From contig JAGZLW010000017.1 of NCBI GenBank assembly GCA_018364455.1, positions 1 through 41,114 on the forward strand: 41,114 nt of DNA, written 5' to 3'. This DNA comes from Streptococcus mitis. GTDB taxonomy: Bacteria > Bacillota > Bacilli > Lactobacillales > Streptococcaceae. The notes beneath the pieces were generated by a model that was not told the DNA's origin, made no database searches, and worked only from the letters and a program-made list of their open reading frames with translations. This document shows, one piece after another, positions 1 through 7,860 of the stretch; within the stretch, counting starts at the first letter, position 1, and the number at the start of each line of letters is the position of its first letter. The position numbers and the translations under genes are program-made.

Positions 1-600
1 AGATCCAAGCAACTTGACTGAAGCAGAAAAAGCTAAGGTAGCAGACGAAGTTAAGAAATCAAACCCAACAGTAACAGATGTTAAAGTTGGCCAAGATGGT
101 ACAACAACTGTCACTTACCCAGATGGCAGCACAGCCGTTATCCCATCAGATAAGGCAGTTAAGAAATCATCAGATAATGCAGTTAAGGATCCAGTGGTAA
201 CACCAGTTGTAGATCCAAGCAACTTGACCGAAGCAGAAAAAGCTAAGGTAGCAGATGAAGTTAAGAAATCAAACCCAACAGTAACAGATGTTAAAGTTGG
301 CCAAGATGGTACAACAACAGTCACTTACCCAGATGGCACAACAGCCGTTATTCCATCAGCTGATACAGTTAAGAAATCATCAGATAATGCAGGTAACGAT
401 GTAGTTAAATCAGCAGATAAGACTGTGGTAGCGAACCCAGATAAACTTACAGATGCTGAGAAGAAAGCCATCGAAGACAAAGTTAAAGCAGTGAATCCAG
501 GTGCGACTGTAGTAGTAGACGATAAAGGAAACGCTACAGTGACAACACCAGCAGGAAACACAGCAGTGATTCCAGCAGCAGACTTAACTAAGTCAGCTGA
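1..600 (+). repeat. Tandem 210-bp coding repeats of the LPXTG protein
   Basis: Copy 1 (1-210) and copy 2 (from 211) both begin with GATCCAAGCAACTTGAC and differ at only a few bases until about position 390. A third, clearly diverged copy covers about 427-600 and keeps the helix-plus-strand pattern (KLTDAEKKAIEDKVK, then NTAVIPAADL). The array probably continues upstream of the window. The near-identity of copies 1 and 2 suggests recent duplication or homogenisation. Confidence 0.85.
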
Positions 601-1126
601 AGATATCTTTAAACAACGTCCATATGTACCATCAAATGGTGGAGGCAATAACAGTGGTAACGGTAACGGAACTTCTGACAATAACGCAGCTAATAACACT
701 GATGCAAAAGTGAATAAAGCTAAGTTAGAAGGTGCTATCCATCAATTAGATGAATTGATCATTAAAGAATTAGCTAAGCTTGATGCAGAAACTGCAAAAG
801 AAGCGAATGACTTATTAGCAGATGCTAAGAAAGTATTTGCCAATGCAGACACAAGTCAAGCAGAAGTGGATGCAATGGTTAAACGTATCGAAGACTTCAT
901 GGCGAAAGTTTCTCCATCAACTGATCATGCAACTCCAGCTACTGCTCAAGCAGCAGCTAATGCTGGTCAAACAGCATCAGCACAAGTAAATGCGCGTAAA
1001 GCAGCTAAAGAATTGCCAAATACAGGTACAGCAGATTCTACTGTAGCTATGGTAGCCGCTGCCGCAAGTGCATTACTTGGCCTTGGTCTTGCAGGCCGTC
1101 GTCGTAAAGAAGACGAAGAAGCTTAA
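2..1126 (+). CDS. LPXTG-anchored surface repeat protein, 3' part only
   Basis: The open frame runs in from the left edge, so the N-terminus and any signal peptide lie outside the window. The visible part starts with two nearly identical 70-residue units, each holding a TEAEKAKVADEVKKSNP helix followed by a YPDG(S/T)TAVIP strand, then a third diverged unit. A Gly/Asn-rich linker (GGGNNSGNGNG) and a helical segment of about 75 residues follow. The C-terminus has a sortase signal: LPNTG, a hydrophobic Ala/Leu stretch and the tail RRRKEDEEA. From family knowledge, sortase A would cleave between T and G and link the protein to peptidoglycan. The repeats resemble those of mitis-group adhesin-like proteins. 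The ligand or enzymatic activity lies upstream and cannot be judged. The gene ends with a strong hairpin terminator. Confidence 0.9.
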   Translation, partial: DPSNLTEAEKAKVADEVKKSNPTVTDVKVGQDGTTTVTYPDGSTAVIPSDKAVKKSSDNAVKDPVVTPVVDPSNLTEAEKAKVADEVKKSNPTVTDVKVGQDGTTTVTYPDGTTAVIPSADTVKKSSDNAGNDVVKSADKTVVANPDKLTDAEKKAIEDKVKAVNPGATVVVDDKGNATVTTPAGNTAVIPAADLTKSAEDIFKQRPYVPSNGGGNNSGNGNGTSDNNAANNTDAKVNKAKLEGAIHQLDELIIKELAKLDAETAKEANDLLADAKKVFANADTSQAEVDAMVKRIEDFMAKVSPSTDHATPATAQAAANAGQTASAQVNARKAAKELPNTGTADSTVAMVAAAASALLGLGLAGRRRKEDEEA

Positions 1127-1197
1127 TTGGTAGATTATTTGATAAATATCAGATGATGAATCCGATTTTCAAAGCTTAGACAAGTATCTCTCATAAG

Positions 1198-1233
1198 AAA
1201 ATCTCCTAGCAGGGAAGCCTGCTAGGAGATTTT
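1198..1233. terminator. Terminator after the LPXTG gene
   Basis: A perfect 13-bp stem, ATCTCCTAGCAGG and its complement around a GAAG tetraloop (1201-1230), is flanked by AAA and TTT. It can serve as an intrinsic terminator for the surface-protein gene. Confidence 0.85.
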
Positions 1234-1284
1234 ACTAGTGACTCAAATGATAGTTCATTATTATATGATTTTAAAGCCGTAATA

Positions 1285-1313
1285 TTGACATACAATTTAA
1301 TTTTTGCTAGAAT
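1285..1313 (+). promoter_or_regulatory. Promoter of the short choline-binding protein gene
   Basis: A consensus -35 TTGACA (1285-1290) lies 17 nt before the -10 TAGAAT (1308-1313). The -10 is extended by TGC directly in front. A ribosome-binding site, GGAGGA, follows shortly before the ATG at 1335. Confidence 0.85.
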
Positions 1314-1334
1314 CCTTGCAGGAGGATAAGTCTA

Positions 1335-2144
1335 ATGAAAATAATAAAAAAATTGATGCAAATCGCATTAGCAGTCTTTTTCTTTGGTTTGCTAGCGACA
1401 AGTGCAGTATTAGCGGATGATGCTGATTCAGAAGGTTGGCAATTTGTCCAAGAAAATGGTAGAACCTACTACAAGAAGGGGGAACTCAAAGAAACCTACT
1501 GGCGAGTGATTGATGGTAAGTACTATTATTTTGATCCTTTATCTGGAGAGATGGTTGTCGGCTGGCAATATATACCTGCTCCACACGAAGGGGTTACGAT
1601 TGGTTCTTCTATAAGGCAAGATATTGCTTTTAGACCAGATTGGTTTTACTTTGGTCAAGATGGGGTACTACAAGAATTTGTTGGTAAGCAAGTTTTAGAA
1701 GCAAAAACAGCTACAAATGTCAACAAGCATCATGGGGAACAATATAATAGTCCAGCAGAGAAACGAGTCTATTATTTTGAAGATCAGCGTAGCTATCACA
1801 CTTTAAAAACTGGTTGGATTTATGACGAGGGACACTGGTATTATTTACAGAAGGATGGTAATTTCGATGCTCGTATCGACAGTTTAACGGTTGGGGAGCT
1901 AGTGCGTGGCTGGACCAATGATAACTCAACTTGGTACTATTTAGATCCAACAACTGGCATCATGCAAACAGGTTGGCAATACCTTGGTAACAAGTGGTAT
2001 TATCTTCGTTCATCAGGAGCTATGACAACTGGCTGGTTCCAGGTCGGTAGTAAATGGTACTATGCTTATAGCTCAGGTGCTTTAGCAGTGAATACCACTG
2101 TAGAAGGCTATTCTGTCAACTATAATGGTGAATGGATTCAATAA
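1335..2144 (+). CDS. Choline-binding protein of the CbpC/CbpF/CbpJ type
   Basis: This 269-residue secreted protein has a signal peptide (Lys-rich start, hydrophobic core, cleavage near VLA-DD at residues 26-29). The mature chain is built from choline-binding modules. Divergent ones occupy the N-terminal half (GWQFVQENGRTYYKKG, RVIDGKYYYFD, then DWFYFGQDG). Canonical ones sit at the C-terminus (GWTNDNSTWYYLD, GWQYLGNKWYYLRSSGAM, GWFQVGSKWYYAYSSGAL). It closes with the usual GYSVNYNGEW end. From family knowledge these modules bind phosphocholine on teichoic acids, and the pneumococcal relatives CbpC, CbpF and CbpJ act at the cell surface; CbpF is reported to inhibit the lysozyme LytC. It is shorter than the roughly 340-residue CbpF I remember. 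No catalytic domain is visible. It is transcribed alone, between its own promoter and terminator. Confidence 0.88.
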   Translation: MKIIKKLMQIALAVFFFGLLATSAVLADDADSEGWQFVQENGRTYYKKGELKETYWRVIDGKYYYFDPLSGEMVVGWQYIPAPHEGVTIGSSIRQDIAFRPDWFYFGQDGVLQEFVGKQVLEAKTATNVNKHHGEQYNSPAEKRVYYFEDQRSYHTLKTGWIYDEGHWYYLQKDGNFDARIDSLTVGELVRGWTNDNSTWYYLDPTTGIMQTGWQYLGNKWYYLRSSGAMTTGWFQVGSKWYYAYSSGALAVNTTVEGYSVNYNGEWIQ

Positions 2145-2152
2145 TGAAAGAG

Positions 2153-2182
2153 GCGATTGTGAAGGAAACAATCGCTTTTTTT
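2153..2182 (+). terminator. Terminator after the CbpC/F-like gene
   Basis: An 8-bp stem, GCGATTGT paired with ACAATCGC, is followed by seven T residues. It separates the choline-binding gene from the mevalonate operon. Confidence 0.9.
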
Positions 2183-2266
2183 GTGAAAATATAATAAAAT
2201 AGATAGGAAAGAATAAATACTTGTATGAAAAAATGAGACGGCTTTTTCGTCTAGTAAAAGGAAAAA

Positions 2267-3145
2267 ATGACAAAAAAAATTGGTGTCGGTCAGGCACATA
2301 GTAAGATTATTTTAATAGGGGAGCATGCGGTCGTTTACGGTTATCCTGCCATTTCCCTGCCTCTTTTGGAGGTAGAGGTGACTTGTAAGGTAGTTCCTGC
2401 AGCGAGTCCTTGGCGCCTTTATGAGGAGGATACCTTGTCCATGGCGGTGTATGCTTCACTTGAACATCTAAATATCAAGGATGCTTGTATTCGCTGTGAG
2501 ATTGACTCGGCTATTCCTGAAAAACGGGGAATGGGTTCGTCAGCAGCTATCAGCATAGCGGCCATTCGTGCGGTATTTGCCTACTATCAGGCAGAACTGC
2601 CTCATGATGTACTAGAAATCTTGGTCAATCGGGCGGAGATGATTGCCCATATGAATCCGAGTGGTTTGGATGCTAAGACCTGTCTCAGTGACCAACCTAT
2701 TCGCTTTATTAAGAATGTAGGATTTACAGAGCTTGAGATGAATCTATCCGCCTATTTGGTGATTGCAGATACAGGCGTTTATGGTCACACTCGTGAAGCC
2801 ATCCAAGTGGTTCAAAACAAGGGCAAGGATGCCCTACCGTTTTTGCATGCCTTGGGAGAATTGACACAGCAAGCAGAAGATGCGATTTCACAAAAAGATG
2901 CTGAAGGACTGGGGCAAATCCTCAGTCAAGCGCATTTGCATTTAAAAGAAATTGGGGTCAGTAGCCCTGAGGCAGACCATCTGGTTGAAACGGCTCTTAA
3001 CCATGGTGCTCTGGGTGCTAAGATGAGCGGTGGTGGGCTTGGAGGCTGTATCATAGCCTTGGCAGACAATTTGACATACGCACAAGAACTAGCAGAAAGA
3101 TTAGAAGAGAAAGGAGCTGTTCAGACATGGATAGAGAGCCTGTAA
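2267..3145 (+). CDS. mvaK1: Mevalonate kinase
   Basis: This 292-residue GHMP-family kinase phosphorylates mevalonate with ATP to 5-phosphomevalonate, the first of three kinase-type steps to isopentenyl-PP. Visible motifs are the N-terminal GEHAVVYG (residues 18-25), the ATP-binding glycine-rich loop GMGSSAA near residues 88-94, and the C-terminal KMSGGGLGG loop. The start has AAAAGGA just upstream. It is the first gene of a four-gene operon and overlaps mvaD by 19 nt, which suggests translational coupling. No consensus promoter stands out in the 84 nt after the preceding terminator. AT-rich TATAAT/TAAAAT hexamers near 2190-2200 are candidates, and a small hairpin (AGACG/CGTCT) lies in the leader. 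In pneumococcus this enzyme is feedback-inhibited by diphosphomevalonate. Confidence 0.96.
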   Translation: MTKKIGVGQAHSKIILIGEHAVVYGYPAISLPLLEVEVTCKVVPAASPWRLYEEDTLSMAVYASLEHLNIKDACIRCEIDSAIPEKRGMGSSAAISIAAIRAVFAYYQAELPHDVLEILVNRAEMIAHMNPSGLDAKTCLSDQPIRFIKNVGFTELEMNLSAYLVIADTGVYGHTREAIQVVQNKGKDALPFLHALGELTQQAEDAISQKDAEGLGQILSQAHLHLKEIGVSSPEADHLVETALNHGALGAKMSGGGLGGCIIALADNLTYAQELAERLEEKGAVQTWIESL

Positions 3146-4080
3146 CAGTACGTTCCTACGCAAATATTGCCATTATCAAATATTGGGGAAAGAAAAAAGA
3201 AAAAGAGATGGTGCCTGCTACTAGCAGTATCTCTCTGACTTTGGAAAATATGTACACAGAGACGACCTTATCGTCTTTACCGACGGATGCGACTTCTGAT
3301 GCCTTTTATATCAATGGTCAGCTACAAAATGAGGCGGAGCATGCCAAGATGAGTAAGATTATTGACCGCTACCGTCCAGTTGGAGAAGGCTTTGTCCGTA
3401 TCGATACTCAAAACAATATGCCTACGGCAGCGGGTCTGTCCTCAAGTTCTAGTGGTTTGTCTGCCTTGGTCAAGGCTTGTAATGCTTATTTTCAGCTTGG
3501 ATTGACTCGGAGCCAGTTGGCACAGGAGGCTAAGTTTGCCTCAGGATCTTCCTCTCGGAGTTTTTATGGACCATTAGGTGCATGGGATAAGGATAGTGGA
3601 GAAATTTACCCGGTAGAGACAGACCTGAAACTAGCTATGATTATGTTGGTCTTGGAGGACAAGAAAAAACCAATCTCTAGTCGTGATGGGATGAAACTCT
3701 GTGTGGAAACTTCGACGACCTTTGATGACTGGGTACGTCAGTCTGAGAAGGACTATCAGGATATGCTGGCTTATCTCAAGGAAAATGACTTTGCCAAGGT
3801 TGGGGAGTTAACGGAGAAAAATGCCCTGGCTATGCACGCTACGACAGAAACAGCATCACCAGCCTTTTCTTATCTGACGGATGCAAGCTATGAAGCCATG
3901 GACTTTGTCCGCCAGCTTCGTGAGCAAGGGGAAGCTGGCTACTTTACCATGGATGCTGGTCCTAATGTCAAGGTCCTCTGTCAGGAGAAAGACTTGGAGC
4001 ATTTATCAGAAATCTTCGGTCAACGTTATCGCTTGATTGTGTCAAAAACAAAGGATTTGAGCCAAGATGATTGCTGTTAA
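3127..4080 (+). CDS. mvaD: Diphosphomevalonate decarboxylase
   Basis: This 317-residue cytoplasmic GHMP-superfamily enzyme converts 5-diphosphomevalonate, with ATP, to isopentenyl-PP, CO2 and phosphate. The N-terminus has the family signature SYANIAIIKYWGK (residues 10-22). The phosphate-binding loop follows as PTAAGLSSSSSGLSAL near residues 100-115. A C-terminal MDAGPNVK segment matches the conserved Asp-containing region. The length is typical of bacterial MvaD. The ATG lies inside the end of mvaK1, so the two frames overlap by 19 nt, and the gene overlaps mvaK2 by 14 nt. The product is the substrate of Fni, encoded last in the same operon. Confidence 0.97.
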   Translation: MDREPVTVRSYANIAIIKYWGKKKEKEMVPATSSISLTLENMYTETTLSSLPTDATSDAFYINGQLQNEAEHAKMSKIIDRYRPVGEGFVRIDTQNNMPTAAGLSSSSSGLSALVKACNAYFQLGLTRSQLAQEAKFASGSSSRSFYGPLGAWDKDSGEIYPVETDLKLAMIMLVLEDKKKPISSRDGMKLCVETSTTFDDWVRQSEKDYQDMLAYLKENDFAKVGELTEKNALAMHATTETASPAFSYLTDASYEAMDFVRQLREQGEAGYFTMDAGPNVKVLCQEKDLEHLSEIFGQRYRLIVSKTKDLSQDDCC

Positions 4081-5074
4081 AACTTGCGGGAAACTCTATT
4101 GGGCGGGTGAGTATGCTATTCTAGAGCCAGGGCAGTTAGCATTGATAAAGTCCATTCCCATCTATATGAAGGGCGAGATTGCTTTTTCTGATAGTTACCG
4201 TATTTATTCGGATATGTTTGATTTTGCAGTGGACTTGACGCCGAATCACGACTACAGATTGATTCAAGAAACGATTGCTTTGATGAATGGCTTCCTCGCT
4301 GATCGTGGGCAAACCTTGCAACCGTTTTCTTTGGATGTTCGAGGAAAAATGGAACGGGAAGGGAAAAAGTTTGGTCTAGGTTCTAGTGGCAGCGTCGTTG
4401 TCTTGGTTGTCAAGGCTTTGCTGGCTCTGTATAATCTTTCGGTTGATCAGGATCTCTTGTTCAAGCTGGCCAGCGCTGTCTTGCTCAAGCGCGGAGACAA
4501 TGGTTCTATGGGGGACCTTGCCTGTATCGTGGCAGAGGATTTGGTTCTTTACCAGTCATTTGATCGCCAGAAGGTGGCTGTTTGGTTGGAAGAAGAAAAC
4601 TTGGCGACAGTTTTAGAGCGTGATTGGGGATTTTTAATCTCACAAGTAAAACCAACTTTAGAATGTGATTTTCTAGTGGGATGGACCAAGGAAGTGGCTG
4701 TATCGAGTCACATGGTCCAGCAAATCAAGCAAAATATCAATCAGAATTTTTTAAGCTCCTCAAAAGAAACGGTAGCTGCTTTAGTAGAAGCCTTGGAGCA
4801 GGGGAAATCAGAAAAAATTATCGAGCAAGTAGAAGTAGCCAGCCAGCTTTTAGAAGGCTTGAGCGCAGATATTTACACGCCTTCGCTTAGACAGTTGAAA
4901 GAAGCTAGTCAAGATTTGCAGGCTGTTGCCAAGAGTAGCGGAGCTGGTGGTGGTGACTGTGGGATTGCTTTGAGTTTTGATATGCAATCAACTGAAACCT
5001 TAAAAAATCGTTGGGCCGATCTGGGGATTGAGCTCTTATACCAAGAAAGGATAGGACATGACGATAAATCGTAA
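4067..5074 (+). CDS. mvaK2: Phosphomevalonate kinase
   Basis: This 335-residue GHMP kinase phosphorylates 5-phosphomevalonate to 5-diphosphomevalonate. Motifs are LYWAGEYAILEPGQLAL at residues 10-26, the glycine-rich KFGLGSSGSVVV near 103-114, and SSGAGGGDCGIAL near 291-303, the typical third GHMP motif of bacterial phosphomevalonate kinases. It overlaps mvaD upstream by 14 nt and fni downstream by 17 nt. In pathway order it acts before MvaD although its gene lies after it. This gene order is the one known from streptococci. Confidence 0.96.
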   Translation: MIAVKTCGKLYWAGEYAILEPGQLALIKSIPIYMKGEIAFSDSYRIYSDMFDFAVDLTPNHDYRLIQETIALMNGFLADRGQTLQPFSLDVRGKMEREGKKFGLGSSGSVVVLVVKALLALYNLSVDQDLLFKLASAVLLKRGDNGSMGDLACIVAEDLVLYQSFDRQKVAVWLEEENLATVLERDWGFLISQVKPTLECDFLVGWTKEVAVSSHMVQQIKQNINQNFLSSSKETVAALVEALEQGKSEKIIEQVEVASQLLEGLSADIYTPSLRQLKEASQDLQAVAKSSGAGGGDCGIALSFDMQSTETLKNRWADLGIELLYQERIGHDDKS

Positions 5075-6068
5075 GGATGAACACATCCGCTATGCCCTTG
5101 AGCAGAAAAGTTCCTATAACAGCTTTGATGAGGTGGAGTTGATTCATTCTTCCTTACCTCTTTATGATTTAGATAAAATTGATCTGTCGACAGAGTTTGC
5201 AGGTCGAAAGTGGGATTTTCCTTTTTATATCAATGCCATGACAGGTGGAAGTGATAAAGGACGAGAAATCAATCAAAAGCTGTCTCAAGTGGCAGAAGCC
5301 TGTGGGATTTTGTTTGTGACGGGTTCTTATAGCGCAGCCCTCAAGAATCCTACAGATGATTCATTTTCTGTCAAGTCTAGTTATCCAAATCTCCTTCTTG
5401 GAACCAATATTGGATTGGACAAGCCTGTTGAGTTAGGACTTCAGACTGTAGAAGAGATGAAACCTCTCCTCCTTCAAGTGCATGTTAATGTCATGCAGGA
5501 ATTACTCATGCCCGAAGGAGAAAGGAAGTTCAGAAGCTGGCAATCGCATCTGGCAGACTATAGCAAGCAAATCCCTGTTCCGATTGTTCTCAAGGAAGTG
5601 GGCTTTGGAATGGATGCCAAGACCATTGAAAGAGCCTATGAACTGGGTGTTCGAACCTTTGACCTGTCAGGTCGTGGTGGTACCAGCTTTGCCTATATCG
5701 AAAACCGTCGCAGTGGTCAGCGTGATTACCTCAATCAATGGGGCCAGTCTACCATGCAAGCCCTTCTCAATGCCCAAGACTGGAAAGACAAGGTCCAACT
5801 CTTGGTCAGTGGAGGCGTTCGGAATCCGCTGGATATGATTAAGTGCTTGGTCTTTGGTGCCAAGGCTGTAGGCCTGTCTCGAACAGTTCTGGAATTGGTT
5901 GAAACCTACACAGTTGAAGAAGTAATTGGTATTGTCCAAGGCTGGAAAGACGATCTGCGTTTGATTATGTGTGCTCTTAATTGTGCCACCATAGCAGATC
6001 TGCAAAAAGTAGACTATCTTCTTTATGGAAAATTAAAAGAAGCAAAGGATCAGATGAAAAAGGCGTAA
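5058..6068 (+). CDS. fni: Type 2 isopentenyl-diphosphate delta-isomerase (FMN)
   Basis: This 336-residue cytoplasmic enzyme interconverts isopentenyl-PP and dimethylallyl-PP using reduced FMN. Type 2 features are the N-terminal RKDEHIRYAL motif (substrate binding), FYINAMTGGS near 56-65, VHVNVMQELLMPEGER near 142-157, and the flavin phosphate loop with LVSGGVRNPLD near 248-258. It is the last gene of the operon and overlaps mvaK2 by 17 nt. Its stop codon lies within the loop of the terminator hairpin. It supplies the allylic primer for undecaprenyl-PP synthesis. The type 1 enzyme is an unrelated Nudix protein, so confusion is unlikely. Confidence 0.96.
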   Translation: MTINRKDEHIRYALEQKSSYNSFDEVELIHSSLPLYDLDKIDLSTEFAGRKWDFPFYINAMTGGSDKGREINQKLSQVAEACGILFVTGSYSAALKNPTDDSFSVKSSYPNLLLGTNIGLDKPVELGLQTVEEMKPLLLQVHVNVMQELLMPEGERKFRSWQSHLADYSKQIPVPIVLKEVGFGMDAKTIERAYELGVRTFDLSGRGGTSFAYIENRRSGQRDYLNQWGQSTMQALLNAQDWKDKVQLLVSGGVRNPLDMIKCLVFGAKAVGLSRTVLELVETYTVEEVIGIVQGWKDDLRLIMCALNCATIADLQKVDYLLYGKLKEAKDQMKKA

Positions 6069-6082
6069 CCACCGCCTTTTTT
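6057..6082 (+). terminator. Terminator of the mevalonate operon
   Basis: The stem AAAAAGGCG / CGCCTTTTT has a 7-nt loop and ends in a T run. The stop codon of fni (6066-6068) starts the loop, so gene end and terminator are fused. Confidence 0.88.
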
Positions 6083-6088
6083 CCATCT

Positions 6089-6124
6089 TCAGACCGAGGT
6101 GACTTTTTTGAATTGTGATAAAAT
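6089..6124 (+). promoter_or_regulatory. Promoter of liaFSR with possible regulator site at -35
   Basis: A -10 TAAAAT (6119-6124) lies 21 nt before the ATG of liaF. No good -35 is present at 17 nt. Instead the region 6089-6104 reads TCAGACCGAGGTGACT, with a short ACC-GA-GGT symmetry. A weak -35 occupied by a symmetric site would suit an activator such as LiaR. This is inference; the -10 is moderately supported. Confidence 0.45.
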
Positions 6125-6144
6125 AGAAGGGAGAGGATGAACCT

Positions 6145-6843
6145 ATGAGAAAATTTAAAATCTTTTTATTTATCGAAGCCTGTCTTTTGACAGGAGCTCT
6201 GATTTTGATGGTATCAGAGCATTTTTCGCGTTTTCTGCTGATTCTATTCCTCTTTTTGCTTTTGATTCGCTATTACACTGGTAAAGAGGGCAATAATCTT
6301 CTTTTAGTGGTGGCAACCATTCTCTTCTTTTTCATCGTCATGCTCAATCCTTTTGTGATTCTAGCTATTTTTGTTGCGGTTATTTATAGCCTTTTTCTTC
6401 TTTATCCGATGATGAACCAGGAAAAAGGGCAGACAAATTTGGTTTTTGAAGAGGTTGTGACGGTTAAGAAGGAGAAAAATCGTTGGTTTGGAAATCTCCA
6501 TCATTTTTCAAGCTATCAGACTTGCCAGTTTGATGATATCAATCTCTTTCGCCTCATGGGCAAGGACACTATTCATCTGGAGAGGGTCATCTTAACCAAT
6601 CATGACAATGTCATTATCCTCAGAAAGATGGTAGGAACGACCAAAATCATCGTACCTGTAGATGTGGAAGTCAGTCTCAGCGTTAACTGCCTCTATGGTG
6701 ATTTGACTTTTTTCAACCAGCCCAAGCGAGCCCTCCGCAATGAACACTATCATCAAGAAACAAGAGACTATCTCAAGAGTAACAAGAGTGTCAAGATTTT
6801 CTTGACCACTATGATTGGAGATGTTGAGGTAGTCAGAGGATGA
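6145..6843 (+). CDS. liaF: LiaF-like membrane inhibitor of the envelope-stress system
   Basis: This 232-residue protein has a hydrophobic N-terminal half with about four membrane spans (residues about 5-95). A soluble C-terminal domain follows that has the look of the cell-wall-active antibiotic response family (LiaF/VraT, DUF2154): GNLHHFSSYQTCQFDDINLFRLMGKDTIHLERV, cited here in broken form as GNLHHFSSYQ, then DDINLFRLMG, then DTIHLERV. In Firmicutes LiaF keeps the LiaS kinase inactive until the lipid II cycle or the membrane is disturbed. The gene overlaps liaS by 4 nt (ATGA), so the three genes form one operon. It has no enzyme motif. Confidence 0.88.
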   Translation: MRKFKIFLFIEACLLTGALILMVSEHFSRFLLILFLFLLLIRYYTGKEGNNLLLVVATILFFFIVMLNPFVILAIFVAVIYSLFLLYPMMNQEKGQTNLVFEEVVTVKKEKNRWFGNLHHFSSYQTCQFDDINLFRLMGKDTIHLERVILTNHDNVIILRKMVGTTKIIVPVDVEVSLSVNCLYGDLTFFNQPKRALRNEHYHQETRDYLKSNKSVKIFLTTMIGDVEVVRG

Positions 6844-7847
6844 AAAAACAAGCTTATGTAATGATTGCTCTCACCTCCTTATTATTTGTCTTATTTTTCT
6901 CCCACAGCTTGCTGGAAATCCTTGACTTTGACTGGTCTATCTTTCTGCACGATGTCGAAAAAACAGAAAAATTTATTTTTTTGTTGTTGGTATTCAGTAT
7001 GTCCATGACCTTTCTCTTAGCCCTGTTTTGGAGAGGTGTTGAAGAGCTTTCTCTAAGAAAAATGCAGGCTAATCTCAAGCGTTTGTTGGCAGGGCAAGAA
7101 GTAGTTCAGGTTGCAGATCCAGATTTGGATGCCAGTTTCAAGTCCTTGTCTGGCAAACTTAACCTTTTGACAGAAGCACTTCAAAAGGCTGAAAACCAGA
7201 GTCTTGCTCAGGAAGAGGAAATCATCGAGAAGGAACGAAAGCGGATTGCTCGGGATTTGCACGATACAGTCAGTCAGGAGTTGTTTGCGGCTCACATGAT
7301 TTTATCAGGCGTCAGTCAGCAGGCTTTGAAATTGGATAGAGAAAAGATGCAGATCCAGCTGCAGATCCAGCTGCAGAGTGTCACAGCTATTTTAGAAACT
7401 GCCCAGAAGGATTTACGGGTCTTGCTCTTGCATTTGCGACCAGTTGAGCTGGAGCAGAAGAGTCTGGTTGAGGGAATTCAAATCCTCTTAAAAGAGCTTG
7501 AGGACAAGAGTGATCTCAAGGTTGCTTTCAAGCAAAATGTGACGAAATTGCCTAAGAAAATCGAGGAGCATATTTTCCGTATCCTGCAAGAGTTGATTAG
7601 CAATACCCTCCGTCATGCCCAGGCATCTCGTTTGGATGTCTATCTCTATCAGACAGATTTTGAATTGCAACTGAAGGTGGTGGACAATGGGATTGGTTTT
7701 CAGTTAGGGAGCTTAGACGACTTGAGTTATGGACTTCGTAATATCAAGGAGCGGGTTGAAGATATGGCAGGAAAGGTTCAGTTATTAACAGCTCCCAAGC
7801 AAGGACTGGCAGTTGATATCCGTATTCCCCTGCTCGATAAGGAATGA
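6840..7847 (+). CDS. liaS: Envelope-stress sensor histidine kinase LiaS (HK03)
   Basis: This 335-residue kinase has two membrane spans (about residues 5-25 and 45-64) with a very short external loop, as in intramembrane-sensing kinases. A linker coiled coil leads to a HisKA_3 domain with phospho-acceptor His141 in IARDLHDTVSQ. A HATPase_c domain follows, with the N box ELISNTLRHAQA and the G box VVDNGIGF. It phosphorylates LiaR and is controlled by LiaF. The pneumococcal homologue is TCS03. A 12-bp tandem duplication at 7350-7373 gives QIQLQIQLQ at residues 171-179, about 30 residues after the active His. From memory, the pneumococcal protein has only one copy and is four residues shorter. 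Confidence 0.95.
   Translation: MKKQAYVMIALTSLLFVLFFSHSLLEILDFDWSIFLHDVEKTEKFIFLLLVFSMSMTFLLALFWRGVEELSLRKMQANLKRLLAGQEVVQVADPDLDASFKSLSGKLNLLTEALQKAENQSLAQEEEIIEKERKRIARDLHDTVSQELFAAHMILSGVSQQALKLDREKMQIQLQIQLQSVTAILETAQKDLRVLLLHLRPVELEQKSLVEGIQILLKELEDKSDLKVAFKQNVTKLPKKIEEHIFRILQELISNTLRHAQASRLDVYLYQTDFELQLKVVDNGIGFQLGSLDDLSYGLRNIKERVEDMAGKVQLLTAPKQGLAVDIRIPLLDKE
7350..7373 (+). repeat. 12-bp tandem duplication inside liaS
   Basis: CAGATCCAGCTG occurs twice back to back (7350-7361 and 7362-7373), followed by CAGAG, the start of a third copy. It keeps the frame and adds the residues QIQL to the dimerisation helix region. Confidence 0.95.
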
Positions 7848-7860
7848 TAAAGGAGTAGAG

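Noticed and set aside
5667..6005. Long antisense ORF within fni
   Set aside because: It lies wholly inside a gene with clear family motifs, with no ribosome-binding site or recognisable protein.
7813..7860. Upstream start of LiaR
   Set aside because: This overlaps liaS out of frame and has no binding site; ATG 7861 follows AAGGAG and gives MRILLVDDHE.
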